Assembly: GCA_028015205.1 (NCBI GenBank)
Contig: CM051510.1
Coordinates: forward strand, 34,038,580-34,102,579
DNA from: Mytilisepta virgata
Lineage: Eukaryota > Mollusca > Bivalvia > Mytilida > Mytilidae
Direction: 5' to 3'
DNA: 64,000 nt
Shown here: piece by piece, positions 1 to 11,360 of the stretch
Position numbering within the stretch: the stretch's first letter is position 1
Layout: every line of letters starts with the position of its first letter
Made by a program: the position numbers and the translations under genes
The notes under the pieces: model-generated
Told to the model about the DNA's origin: nothing
Databases searched by the model: none
What the model saw: the letters and a program-made list of their open reading frames with translations, nothing else

Positions 1-126
1 AAAATGAATTTACGGTTTATATGGGAAACATATAATTAATTATAGCTCTGAAAAAAACGAAAGTTAAAAGAACAATATCCAAATACAGTGAGACTTTACA
101 AGAAACCTATGCCAAAATTGATTCTG

Positions 127-393
127 TTTGTTTGTTTGTTTAGTTGGAGTTTAACGCCGTTTTCAGCACATTTTGGCCATTTCGCGGCGGCCACTTTTTA
201 TTGGCGGAGGAAGCCGAGGTACCCGGAGAGAACCACCGACCTTCGGTAGGAAAATTGTCAATCCTTGTCAATTAAGGTCGGAGTCGAATACACCCCGCCC
301 CAGGTGAGATTCGAACTCACAACACCAGCGTTGACAGGCTAGTGATCAGTAGTAGTCATGACGAACTACCTAAACCACTCGGCCACCGAGGCC
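127..393 (-). mobile_element. Full-length tRNA-derived SINE with 15-bp target-site duplication
   Basis: Read on the minus strand, the element starts with a class II (Leu/Ser-like) tRNA head with an A box (TGGCCGAGTGG) and a B box (GAGTTCGAATC). It continues with a core containing CGGGTACC, GGCTTCCTCC and TGGCCGCCGCGAAATGGCC, and ends in a short (AAAC)n tail. The direct repeat CCAAAATTGATTCTG lies at 112-126 and again at 394-408, a perfect 15-bp target-site duplication, so the copy is complete and fairly recent. The core resembles bivalve SINE cores known from the literature; the exact family is not assigned. It encodes no protein and would need LINE machinery in trans. Confidence 0.88.
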
Positions 394-408
394 CCAAAAT
401 TGATTCTG

Positions 409-587
409 AAAAGGAGATTTAAAATGGTGTCAATCCATTTTATCGTGGAAATAGTTCCCTCACATTTCCATGGTATTGTATGTAGATCTCCTTAGAAGTG
501 ATGTAGTGATTTGTTTCTTTCAGTCCATTAACTTTGTATTATAGCAAAACATTAGAGTGAACGAGTAGGAGGTGTCGATGACTGAAA

Positions 588-618
<31 letters not shown>

Positions 619-3600
619 GTTACCTGCAAAGTATACTTCTGTTGAAGGAGGTGAATTTCTGTGCTTTTGTTTTGCTTTAAACCTAAATGTAACAAAAAAA
701 TGATGTATACCATGATGGACTTTCGTCTAAAAAGTAGCTTTTTCAGGTCTAAGTTGTACCGTCTCGTTGATGTAATGTATCATGATGATAATGTCCCTAG
801 GACTCCCACTGATCCATTGGTCGTTCTGAACTCTCGTATCGTTCTATTTTTCACATTTATAAAATTCTTTAAACGCCATGGCAATTTCCCATAATTTACA
901 CCTAGAAATCTGATGAAAGCTAAAAGGTTGTAACACAGCGTTTTATGGATAGCTTATATAAACATTTAGTATCCCACTCTATCTATATGATAACTTGTTA
1001 TAATTCTAAATCACTAAATAAAGGGTTCTAATGACAATACCGCCATGAATTGAATCTTCTCTTAATTTTATAACGTACTTGAAACTTCGGTAATGTTCTC
1101 AAGGTCTGTTGCTTGTACTAGAGTGTTTTAAATGAAAGTTATAAGCACATTTCACCATAAATTTTAGATCAAAGCTTAAAAAGGCTATAGACCGCCCCGA
1201 CTTTAAACATTAAGATAAAATATGTATAATTCGTAGAGGTAAGATTGAATGCATCAGAGGTAAATATTATTTGATACGAAGTAACCCCTGGGTAGATATT
1301 GTGAAATTATCCCAGTGTATATTAACCCAATACCGCACAGGAAGGCAAAATCAAAATAATACTAGTTCCTACTGATATTAACTGAGTTATGCAGAATTTT
1401 TAAAGGGATCAATTCTTAAATCATGGATACATATTGTTTCGTTACATTTTATTTGGTCTGTTTTATTTTCATTTCTTCTTCTGTTCATTATTAAATTGTA
1501 ATTTTGTTTGTTCTTTTTTTTAAATATATTTGAGAATCCTTTGAAGCGATTCTGAGGATTAAGAAAAAGGTAAAATTTGTTCAACAATTACATACACGAA
1601 CTTGACTCCAAAACAGTTAAAAAAACCTTTATTTTGAATTCAGGATCCATTGTCTCGAAAGAAACAAAGATAGTGCACAGTGACAACTGAGAAAAAATAT
1701 GTTGCCCTAAGAATTCGTTTGACCTAAAATTTAAGAATTCGCTTAGAATGTACTTAAGATTTTGCATTTTTTGTATTTATGTATTAAACTTCAACGATCC
1801 TTGGAGATATTTCAGTTTCTTCAAAGCATGCCCGTGTTGAACAGATGCAACTTATTATGAGCCGTTCCATATTGCATTTTATTGGAATTTTATTTGTTTT
1901 TTACAGTCGTTTTATTTCGGTAGCGATTAATGTTTAATGGTATTCTCACGTTTCAAGTTTCCCTGGATACCTTCTACAATTTCGTACCCAATTCACTTAA
2001 AAGAGTCATCATTATATAACTTAGTGGAATAAAGTACAAGGGATTAATTCCGGAATTTACATTTATTAAGATTTAACTGAAACAAGTTTAACGAATTAAG
2101 GATGATCGCGGGTCTAATAGGAAATAAATAGGATTTGAAATAGGTGTTTTAGTTTGAGAGAACATATGAATAGTAAACAAATAAGCAAGAAAAAAATATG
2201 GGTTCATGTGCTCATTTTAGAGCTATAAGGCCTTGAAAATTTGCAGGAAATGGGTTTTCTCTGGCTTTTTTTTTGTCTTTGCATTGACAACTTCAGTCTC
2301 TCAAAAATGTATGAAAAAATAAAAAGGATTTCATAAAATTTTGTCAAATACCATTTTAAGGTATATATGGTTGAATTATAAATGAAAAAGTGGGGGTTCA
2401 TGGGCAAAAAATTTCATCTTTAAGAAATGGATAAAACAAGAGGATTCCGAAAATCTGACAAAAAGACAAAACATGACCAGCGAGCATCCTTAAATTGATA
2501 CGGAAAAACGGGATACTTTTCTATCTAATATGATTTGTTTTTACAATATTTCATTACAAATGTACAATTGTTGTCGAGATAACCCCTCATTTTGTCTCAC
2601 AACAGAAGAAGAAACATATTTTTATTTCTAAACATGGGTCCACTAGGGACACGAGTATCATTACTTTTAAAAGATCTTTAAACATTGAACATTATAAACA
2701 GAAAATCACAAGACATAAGACAGAAAAGAAAAACAATACACGAAAATAATAAGTATTGCACTGCTAAGTGGTAATGCAACGGTTAATAATACTGTTATAA
2801 TATATAATTTTTTTTTACTATAGTTTTGATGGAAGGAAGAAACAAAATATATTTTTTTTTGTAATTAAATAAACATGATATATATAGTGAAAATATGTCA
2901 TGACCTACCTGTGTGAAAAAAAACAAAAAACGATAGTTTAGTGTGTAAGTAGCTTAATTGCAGTTGACACCAGGGGAAGCTGCAATATAGGAAATGTAAC
3001 AATTTCTATGTAAAATATATTTTTTTTTTGGTTTTTATCCTACCCGTGTCAAAAGCAAAAGCGATAACTTAATATCTAGGTATCTTTAGTGCGGTTGACT
3101 CCAGGACAAGTGGCATGGTAGGTTAATTCATCACTTTTATGCTGTTCTTAAACCTGCAGTCACTGATAGGCCTTTAGCACAAAGAAATATACTTCTTCCA
3201 GCTGTGTCGTCTTTATCTTTTAAATGAACCTGTGTCTTTTATACTATTTCATATGTTTTTATTTTTATCCATAATTATTTGAACTTTAAAACAACACAGG
3301 TACTAAATATATTGAATTTTGCTTTAATTGATTAAAGCCTTGTTAATATCTTCTAGAAGTGAAATAAAAAAAAAATAATAATAAATAAATATAATGATGG
3401 AAACAGTAAGGAAAATAGAATTAATATTTATAAAATATGTAATAAAATTAATTAAGTGAAAAATATTTCTATCTTTACCTTATAAGTTGCCTTCTGGGTC
3501 AAAAAGACCGATATCGCAATGTTAGACCACTGCTTTCGTCTTAAGAGAAACATGTTTCAAAAACATTTTTTTAAATTGTAAAACTGTTGAGCATTTGTAT

Positions 3601-4292
3601 CGATAATAAACTCGCTTAAAATTATTTCATTTATAGAAAAAATGTGGAAGATTAGTTATCTAATACACAAAATGGAAGACTATAAATATCATTATAAATA
3701 ATAGAATTAAAACCGAAAAAAAATCCCATTTATTTTCAATTCTCGTTTTACTAAACAAGAAATCTGGGGATAAAGTAACCTTTAATTGGTAATTAATTAA
3801 AATAAAGTTCGTATCTGATTTAGTGTAAAGACAAAGTGTGAATTGATTGATTTACAGGTAATCATTTTTACAAGGTGATTGAGTGTAGGTGTAAAAAGAA
3901 ATGAGAATGTTTTCAAAATTAATTGCAGAATATTCAAACTTTGACCTGATTTCTTCTCTTTTAACAAAGGGAGTTAACTGATATACATCTTGCCAATTAA
4001 AAATCAGGTGCGAAAAGGCGACAAAAATATATTTCATTTTCGCAGGTCGTAAATCAGAATGAAGCTCATTTACCTTTATATATTGTAACAACTTTATAAG
4101 AACGATTTCAGATGCGTTGAAAGTCGTGCTCTTGAAAGTTTTTTTTTCCTTCGAAAAGTGAAAAATCTTTGAATATACTTTTTAATTAAATTTCTTGCCC
4201 TCGACAAGACAAAATCATGTCATAAATAATAATAACAATAATAATCAACTTGAAATATGTCCAGGAACCACTTACTTTTCAATCAAAAGTTC
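409..4292. other. AT-rich non-coding spacer
   Basis: No credible gene is seen. Short open frames here have no recognisable motif and are dominated by Lys, Asn, Ile and Phe, as expected by chance in AT-rich DNA. A 22-base T run lies near 599-620. Nothing else is recognised. Confidence 0.6.
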
Positions 4293-4709
4293 CAGGGGCG
4301 TTTCCAGGATATTTGAAAGGGGGGGGCGTATAATAAAATTTTTTGGACCTTTTTTTTTTTGCTAAAAAACATAAAATAATTGTGAAATGCACTAATGTAA
4401 CGGTTCCTGACTTGGAGCATGCATATCTTATAGTTAAAGTGTCAAGGTTTGATATTTTTTATGCCGAATTCTCTCCATTAATTGTCTATGGTATATTAAA
4501 AAGTTTGGATGGATCTTAACAGCAGTAGACCAATAACGAGAAATTCCAAATTCTAGGTTATAAGGCGTTACTTAACATCAGAGTATGTGTTTAATTAATG
4601 AATATGATAAATTGCCATATTCAATACAATATAAGCAGATTACGATAGGTTTTTTTTAAAGGGGGGGGGGGGCGTACGCCCATTACGCCCTCACCTGGAC
4701 CCGCCCCTG
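4293..4709. mobile_element. hAT-like MITE
   Basis: The ends are CAGGGGCGTTTCCAGG at the left and the inverse-complementary CCTGGACCCGCCCCTG at the right, an imperfect 16-bp terminal inverted repeat of the CAGGGGCG type common in non-autonomous hAT elements. The inside is non-coding and has G runs near 4320 and 4660. The flanks (aaaagttc / agtttagt) share only AGTT, so an 8-bp target-site duplication is not clean. The hAT assignment is inferred from the end sequence. Confidence 0.7.
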
Positions 4710-4759
4710 AGTTTAGTTATAATTACTCAGCTTATGTTTCCATATTAATACCGAAAGAA

Positions 4760-5146
4760 AAACCAAGATACTTTTGAACTGAGTTTTACTATGTGTATAG
4801 CTGTGTGTTTGTTTATTCCACATTGGCTAGAGGTATAGGGGGAGGGTTGAGATCTCACAAAACATGTTTAACCCCCCTGCATTTTTGCGCCTGTCAGTAG
4901 CCTCTATCCTTTGTTAGTCTTTTGTGTTTTGGGGATTTTGGTTCATTTTTATGTTTCGGAGTTTAGTGTGCTGTCCATTTTGCTGAACTGGTATACATTA
5001 TTGATTAAGGACCAGCTTAAGCCCGCCTTCGGATGCGGGATTTTCTCGCTGCATTGAAGACCCATTGGTCGCCTCGAGCTGTTTTCTGCTCTCTGGTCGG
5101 GTTGTTGTCTCTTTGACACATTCCCCGTTTCCATTCTCTATTCTAT
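4760..5146 (+). repeat. Dispersed repeat family A, copy 1
   Basis: About 385 bp runs from TTTTGAACTGAGTTTTACT to TCCCCGTTTCCATTCTC and matches 14346-14732 along its whole length, including the GGTTGAGATCTCACAAA block, the GATGCGGGATTTTCTCGCTG block and the GTTGTCTCTTTGACA block. I recognise it as a common mussel repeat, but its class is unknown to me. Confidence 0.75.
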
Positions 5147-6310
5147 AATATATCAGGGGATATTTTGACCTATTCGTAATACACATTTGAAACCTTTATT
5201 GTCCTAAGAATTGGACGAGTTCACACCAGGAGTGAGAGATTTTTTTTCAAGATTTTATACACTGTTACAAGAGGCAGATATACATAATAAATTCGCTAAA
5301 CAGAAGTGGCTACAGAAATATAATAATAACAAACAAATTACTTATAACTAATCAAACAGACCGTTATAACAATATTTACACAGAAGCAACAGATTAATAC
5401 ACGTTCATGACAAAGTAAGTATATAATTCATATTTTTCAAACATATTTAGAGATCTGCTACGTTATTTAACAATTCGGTATGATAAAAATATAGCATGCC
5501 AGACAGCTTTTCATTTGTAGGGTATGAGAGAGAGACGGAGAGGGGTGGGGGTATGCAAAACATATGATATTCGATTTTACCAATATAAATTTGTGATTTT
5601 ATTATAAATATGATTACCGTTCAATATGAGTAATTTAGTGTTTAATTACAATAAACCCTGACACACAAAGTCCAATAGCAGAAAAGGACGGTATTATTTA
5701 AAAAAAAATACACCATAAAAGTATCGGTAACTAAAAAAAATGCACACAAAAGATAGTAGGACAAAAAATATCATCTACATAGATTTTCCACCCTTAACAT
5801 AAAAAAGAAACACATCTAATATTTTTTGGTAATTGAAAATGTTAAACTAAATGTATTAGAAAAACCAATCATCGACAATACTATATTTTGAAATGAAAAT
5901 CTCCTTCTACAAATAAAAAAACACTGCAATAAATTCTTACATTTATTCCCATATCAATTTTCGATTGTCTAGTTTTCTTTCACCAGACACATTGCATGCA
6001 TTTTTTAATTAAAAAGAGAAAATATCATTTTCTATCTCAGTTAACCCGAAAATGAAAAATGGCATTTATTATCATTGAAAGGAACATGCTGGTTTCTAAT
6101 TTTAGATTTTATTGCTTGTAATTCAGAGAAGTTAACTGTGGAATTTAACTTTATTACAGTAGAAGCCACTCAGTCGGATAATTTTATCTGATAATTCTTT
6201 AATATTTACTGTACAAGGGGAACTAACTCAGATCTATTAATAGCCGTAAGTCGTAACGAGTTGCTGTTCTTTGGTTTGAATAAATATGAGGAGAATAACG
6301 CGTCTTAATA
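5147..6310. other. AT-rich non-coding spacer
   Basis: No gene, RNA or repeat structure is recognised. Confidence 0.55.
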
Positions 6311-6995
6311 CAGGGGCCAGTTTCACAAAGCTGTCTTAGGACTAAGGCATGTCCTAGGATTGTCTTACGACATATCTTAGTCCTAATTCGGTTTCACAAA
6401 GTGGTCCTAACTTAGGACATCTCTTAAAGTTGGTCATAAAGTTAGGATTACACGGAAGGTGTCTTATGATGGCCTTAGGATCATAACAACTGTCTTTATA
6501 GGTTGACAGAATAACAATAATGAACATTCAATGTATGTATAGCAAGTGTGCACAATTTTATCCTTTAACCTTTTTATAACAGATACAGTGACAAATTGAA
6601 CTCAGCTCACTTGTAGAAAAAATGTAGTTATTATTTCATTCTTTTTTCTTCTTCTTCATTTTGTTTTTTAATTTTCATATGTATATTGGTGTCTAATTAA
6701 TAGATTATTTATAATTACACTTCATTTGTTTTCTTTGAAAAATCAATTTTCAAATGATCTAATTTGGGAATATTAATCAATACGTTTACCAATATTTGGG
6801 AAACACATACTAAATTTATACCAGTTTTTTTCATAAATATTTAACTTCCGACACGTTTAGGACATCTTTGCTAAGATCATCCTAAGACAGCTTCGAGATG
6901 AGGTCTAAGATATGTCATAAGTTAGTCATAGGAGGATCCTAAGACATGTCCTAAGATATATCTCTCTTAGGATATCTTCGTGAAACCGGCCCCTG
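6311..6995. mobile_element. MITE with CAGGGGCC termini and long subterminal inverted repeats
   Basis: The left end is CAGGGGCCAGTTTCACAAAG and the right end CGTGAAACCGGCCCCTG. Inside the ends, both arms hold repeated TCTTAGGA / TCCTAAGA motifs (6345-6480 and 6860-6975), so the arms can pair over more than 100 bases. The middle (6490-6840) is AT-rich and non-coding. The superfamily is not certain; no clear target-site duplication was found. Confidence 0.75.
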
Positions 6996-7150
6996 AATCC
7001 TTGTACCAACTAAAAAAAAAAAAAAAACAAAAACAAAACAAAAAAAATCCAAAAATATTAAAAAAAGTTTAAAAAAAATAAAATTAATGCGTAATTGACA
7101 AAGGAGCAGCACTTTTATCGTTGATTTCATATTGATGTAACTAAATTTAT

Positions 7151-7502
7151 CTTGAAAGTGTCCCGCTGTACCAGTCACTGTTCTATTACCTTCAAAGTGT
7201 CCCGCTGTACCATTCACTGTTCTATTACCTTCAAAGTGTCCCGCTGTACCAGTCACTGTTCTATTACCTTCAAAGTGTCCCGCTGTACCAGTCACTGTTC
7301 TATTACCTTCAAAGTGTCCCGCTGTACCATTCACTGTTCTATTACCTTCAAAGTGTCGCGCTGTACCAGTCAATGTTCTATTACCTTCAAAGTGTCCCGC
7401 TGTACCAGTGACTGCTCTATTACCTTCAAAGTGTCCCGCTGTACCAGTCACTGTTCTATTACCTTCAAAGTGTCCCGTTGTACCATTCACGGTTCTATTA
7501 CC
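7151..7502. repeat. 39-bp minisatellite, about 9 copies
   Basis: Nine near-identical copies of a 39-bp unit contain TTCAAAGTGTCCCGCTGTAC followed by CAGTCACTGTTCTATTACC. Because 39 is a multiple of three, the array stays open on both strands: plus strand as a Cys/Ser-rich 13-residue repeat (KVSRCTSHCSITF), minus strand as GNRTVTGTAGHFE repeats. The point changes do not obviously favour one frame. It is best treated as a minisatellite and not as a gene. Confidence 0.85.
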
Positions 7503-7589
7503 TGGGGAAGGAACCTTTCTGTTACAAAATATAAATATAAATATCAATATATACTTTATATCATGTATATTTCATTGTACTCTGTAGTA

Positions 7590-7690
7590 AAGGGGCCTCG
7601 GTGGCGGAGTGGTTTAGGTAATTCGTCATGACTACTAATCAACACTTAGGTTGTGAGTTCGAATCTCACCCATGGCGGGGTGTGTTCAGT
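7590..7690 (+). mobile_element. SINE, tRNA-like head (split copy)
   Basis: GGGGCCTCGGTGG, AGTGGTTTAGGTA and GAGTTCGAATCTCACC match the head of the SINE at 127-393. The match stops at about 7690, and the SINE core resumes at about 8198, so this appears to be the 5' half of a copy interrupted by roughly 500 bp. Confidence 0.8.
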
Positions 7691-7799
7691 AATAGTTATC
7701 GCACGAGGACGCGGTGTGTCTGTGTAAGATCACCCCGAGGGCCGGAGGCCCGAGGGATGATCTTATACAGACACACCAAGTCCGAGTGGGATAACTATT
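7691..7799. repeat. 109-bp near-perfect palindrome
   Basis: The left arm starts AATAGTTATC and the right arm ends GATAACTATT. Inner blocks GTGTGTCTGT and ACAGACACAC also pair, and the centre is GGGCC-GGA-GGCCC around 7745. Most of the 53-bp arms are complementary. It sits exactly where the surrounding SINE is interrupted, so it is a candidate foldback insertion. Confidence 0.85.
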
Positions 7800-7962
7800 T
7801 TACATCCAAGCTCATCCGGGATAAATAATAATGAACTTAAGGTAAAGATTTCAGTTCTATTGTACGTTATATAATTACTTATATATATATATATTATATT
7901 GTATACCCCATTGGAACCCAGGACATAATGTGTATATAGGTAAAATTAACACTTCTTCGGTG

Positions 7963-8040
7963 TGAGTTTCGTAGTCTAGTGGTTAAGGCGTCTGGACAAC
8001 ATACTAAGGGTCCCAGGTTCGAATCTCAGTAGATTCTTTC
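7963..8040 (+). repeat. tRNA-like sequence (degenerate)
   Basis: TAGTCTAGTGGTTAAGGCG resembles an A box and GGTTCGAATCTC resembles a B box. The acceptor and T stems do not pair well, so it is not a functional tRNA gene. It is probably the head of another tRNA-derived SINE. Confidence 0.45.
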
Positions 8041-8197
8041 AAAAATTTTAATGTTAATTTATAATTTGTTATTTATGTTTCTGCCTAAATTTTCTAAGTT
8101 TTAATCGTGAGTAAATTGTTCCCGCCAACTTTAAACTAAGAAAGCACTCTTGCTGGGGTGATCTGGCAGGGGTGATCCGTCTCAGATCACCCCTGTA

Positions 8198-8345
8198 AAA
8201 ACAAAGGAGCTGGGATGTAAACTCCGATCTAAATTGGCAAGGATTACCAACTCTCCGGGTACTCCGGTTTCCTCCACGAATAAAAACTGGCCGCCGCGAA
8301 ATAGCCAAATGTGCTGAAAACGGCGTAAATCCCCAACTAAACCAA
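8198..8345 (+). mobile_element. SINE core, 3' half of the split copy
   Basis: CGGGTACTCCGGTTTCCTCC, CTGGCCGCCGCGAAATAGCC and GTGCTGAAAACGGCGTAAAT match the core of the SINE at 127-393, here in plus orientation like the head at 7590-7690. The core and head together make one full SINE interrupted by 7691-8197. Confidence 0.8.
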
Positions 8346-8689
8346 CTCTGTAGTAAAAGCTCCATTTCACTAACGCACAGACAGGATCACTGTGATGGTA
8401 CCACTGTGATTACTAAGTGAATGTCCGTACATCTTTAGATAGAATATGTCCTCTGTAAAACAGGCGTTGAGGACGAGATTCATTTTGTTATGAACTGTTC
8501 TGTACTAGAAGACATTAGATCAAATCTTATTTTTTAGTTTTCAGATGGTTACAGGTGTAGAGAGTTTAAATTTAAAATGAAGGCAAAGGAGTATGATATT
8601 AAGAAAATATATAATTTGATAAAAAAGAAATATGTCTAAATGGTGTCTGTTTTACTGTTTTCTTAACTTTATAATTCTTCTTTGACTGG

Positions 8690-9260
8690 AGTCAATGGAG
8701 AAGACTTCAAAAAGGTATCGGGTCGACGTGTCCCAAATTCCACCCGGCCACAAGGGCCTTTTAAAAAGTTTACATTCCATTTGCCTTAGTAAGAATGGAG
8801 CTTTTTTTCTAAAAACGCAGATTCGATAGCAAACTTTTTGAAAGGCCGGGAGCGTGCCATGCCTCAGTCCAATTATCCAGCTCAATTGGAATTCAATAGT
8901 CAACGAAATTTGTCCATCCTGACTGGTAAATTTTATCAGATCTGTATTTATCAAATATCCCTTGGATGTCACCATCTATTCAAAAAACTTTTTACAAGAA
9001 TCAACGAACAAGCCTTCAAAAAGGTATCGGGTCAAGATATCCCAAAAACTCAATCCCTGTGGCCTGCACCCGGCGTACAAAAATGTTCACAGTCCACGCG
9101 CCTTGGTAAAAAGCTTATTTAAAAAAAAAAAACTCAAATGGACAGTCAACTTTTTGAAAAGCCAGAAGCAAGCCCCTGTGACCCTGCCTCAGGCAAATTA
9201 TCCGGCTCAATTCGAATTTAATAGTTGTGGAAATTGTCCATCTTGACGGAGACATTTTTA
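8690..9260. repeat. Degenerate ~320-bp tandem duplication
   Basis: Blocks CTTCAAAAAGGTATCGGGTC, a CCGGCTCAATT-like stretch and TGTCCATCTTGAC-like stretches occur in the same order in 8705-8930 and 9017-9248. The two halves are heavily diverged and carry no intact frame. Confidence 0.65.
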
Positions 9261-9549
9261 TGAGGACAGACAGTAATCAGCAGGATTTAGGAACTATATA
9301 TAATAAAAGGCCGTTGGCTAATGTCCCCGACGCAAATGTTATATCGTAAGATTTAATTTTGAAACTACTGTAAACTAGGAGTAGGTTATTTTAGCAAACT
9401 AAAAGGTATGTCTCCCCCCTTTTGCTGCTTGATAGTTCTATTCATGCCACATTACAAGTCAATTTTTTCTATATTGTACTGAATTTTTGGAAGTCAAAAT
9501 GGTCATAAAATGAAATATTTGTAAATCCTCGCAAAAAAAGATATGCATA

Positions 9550-9860
9550 TGTTTACCATGTTACTTTTTGTTCACAAGTTATCATCTGGAAACAAAAAAG
9601 AAAAATTGCAATTTTGATGTACAAAAAGGGGCATAACTCTGGTAAGAATTGTCTAAACAATCTTCATTATCGAACTTTACCTAGATATTAATGAGATACA
9701 CTTACACACCAAAACGAAGGTTTAATCTGACTTTTTGTTCGCAAGTAATCATCGGGAAACAACAAAAAAATAGCAATTTTGATGTACAAAAAGGGCGTAA
9801 CTCTGGTAAGAAACGTCAAAAAATCGTCGTTATCGAACTTGACCTAGATTTTTATCACAG
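9550..9860. repeat. ~175-bp direct repeat, two copies
   Basis: TTACTTTTTGTTCACAAGTT, GCAATTTTGATGTACAAAAA and AACTCTGGTAAGAA recur as TGACTTTTTGTTCGCAAGTA and following blocks about 175 bases later. Each copy ends with TATCGAACTT and ACCTAGAT. This is a short remnant of a satellite-like family. Confidence 0.75.
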
Positions 9861-10308
9861 GGGCCCGACTTCTGGATATTCATATTTTTATTTTATTGTT
9901 TTGTTGTCTTATTTCATAAGTACTTTTAATAAACAGTTACTATAACAACGAATATTCTGCGTTTGTTATCAATTTGGTATACACTAACCACGTCCTTATA
10001 CTAAAAAATCATAAACGGATATAAGCCGCCATTTTGGATTTCCTACCCCTTCCACGATTAAAATCAATTAAAAATACATCCATGTGATAATTTATTTCAT
10101 ATCTGCCCTGAATCTCGTCCAAAATGAATGATCTTCAAAGTCCGTCCAATCATCATTTTACCAAGATTCGACATTTAACTCGATAATTTGACGAGCGAAG
10201 TCAAAATTTGTCATATTTCGCGTCGAAAGCAACGTTCCTCGATCGTTACTTCACTATTGCCTGTCAAAGGGAAGCAACTCCGATTCTCATTGACTTATAT
10301 ATAGAAAC

Positions 10309-10903
10309 CAAGAAAAATAAATGGAAATGGTGAGCTGTCAAAAGGGACGTAAAACGATTAAAATGCAGTCGCTCTGGGTTTCAAAGAGTCAACACATTTT
10401 TATTTTTATTTTTTTACATGCTCGTGATCAAGACCATACACAAGTCAAACAAAACCAAATATAAAATTGTAAAAAAAACAAAAAAACAACAACAAACTAA
10501 AAGGTTAAAAATACCCAACGTTTCGACCAATATTGTCTTGATCACGAGCATGTAAAAAATAAAAATAAAAAGGTGTTGACTCTTTGAAACCCAGAGCGAG
10601 ACTGAGTCCGTACATAAAATGTAAACAGAAACAAACAATTATTTGACGTGGATGTCGATCAGCAAACGTACTTCATAGAAAATAGATAAATGGCAAGGTA
10701 GACAGTAAAACTATATAACAAAAATAAGTAAAATAATATCGTTGACGCTAAGATGTATAGAAAACGTACCATGTGCAAGATAACTGTACCGCAAAAAGTT
10801 AGTGTGCATACTTAGTAAATGAATAGAAATTAAGATTTTTTTACATTAATTTAGTCGTTTTACGCCTGTTTTGACAGCTCAGCATTTCCATTTATTTTTC
10901 TTG
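10309..10903. mobile_element. Two-tier foldback/TIR element
   Basis: Outer tier: CAAGAAAAATAAATGGAAAT at 10309 and on for about 53 bases is inverted at 10853-10903, covering GAGCTGTCAAAA and CGTAAAACGA. Inner tier: 10371-10434 (GCTCTGGGTTTCAAAGAGTC...) is inverted almost perfectly at 10535-10597 around a 100-base spacer. There is no coding potential. A diverged, oppositely oriented relative lies near 42490-42850. Confidence 0.85.
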
Positions 10904-10958
10904 TTATCTAATGTTATTTTAAACTGTTTCCCAAAATTGATCGCGCTGAAAATCATAA

Positions 10959-11360
10959 AAACAATTTCTTAAAATCAAATATGTCAATAAAGGTTTTGAT
11001 TTTATCAATATTACCAGTATTCCTAATGATCATGCTGTTAAAGAACAAATTCCTGGTTATTTTGATAATACTGAGCTCCCTCTTATTTGTTATGTTTACA
11101 AAAAATCTACCCGGAAATACGTTTTTAACTATAGCGAGGTGTGTAAAGATATTATTATCAGTGATACGTCATGAAATTGCAGTAATTCCAAATACATTTA
11201 TTGTCCCAGTTCCAATGTTATAAGAGGAGACCTAAACATTGTCCAGGACCGGGAGTTGAAACCATTCTATAGAAAAAGGACCGAAATATCGTCCCCGTCA
11301 ATTATTAAGTGGAATGAGTGTCGTTACATCATCCACGACTCACTCCATATTTACTACAAA
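10959..11360 (+). pseudogene. Remnant of a retroelement ORF
   Basis: One frame reads through about 400 bases with a single in-frame TGA at 11172-11174, in a position where a cysteine would be expected. Readable segments include YFDNTELPLICYVYKK, YVFNYSEVCKDIIISDTS, then after the stop NCSNSKYIYCPSSNVIRGDL and INWNECR-like IIKWNECRYIIHDSLHIYYK. I recognise the order (aromatic-rich block, Cys/Ser block, GDLNI block, WNECR block) from the N-terminal part of reverse-transcriptase-bearing retroelements repeated in cnidarian and bivalve genomes. That assignment is from memory. The reverse transcriptase itself is missing: the frame ends where satellite begins at about 11361. The copy is truncated at both ends and inactive. 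Confidence 0.6.

Noticed and set aside
6951..7631. Repeat-containing ORFs on both strands as a secreted or Cys-rich protein
   Set aside because: Both strands are equally open because the unit is 39 bp, and there is no signal peptide or conserved context.
7963..8040. Functional tRNA gene
   Set aside because: A and B box words are present, but the acceptor and T stems do not pair; SINE head is more likely.
10414..10638. Hydrophobic minus-strand frame as a membrane protein
   Set aside because: It lies inside the foldback element, and its low-complexity Phe/Leu/Val content follows from A/T runs.
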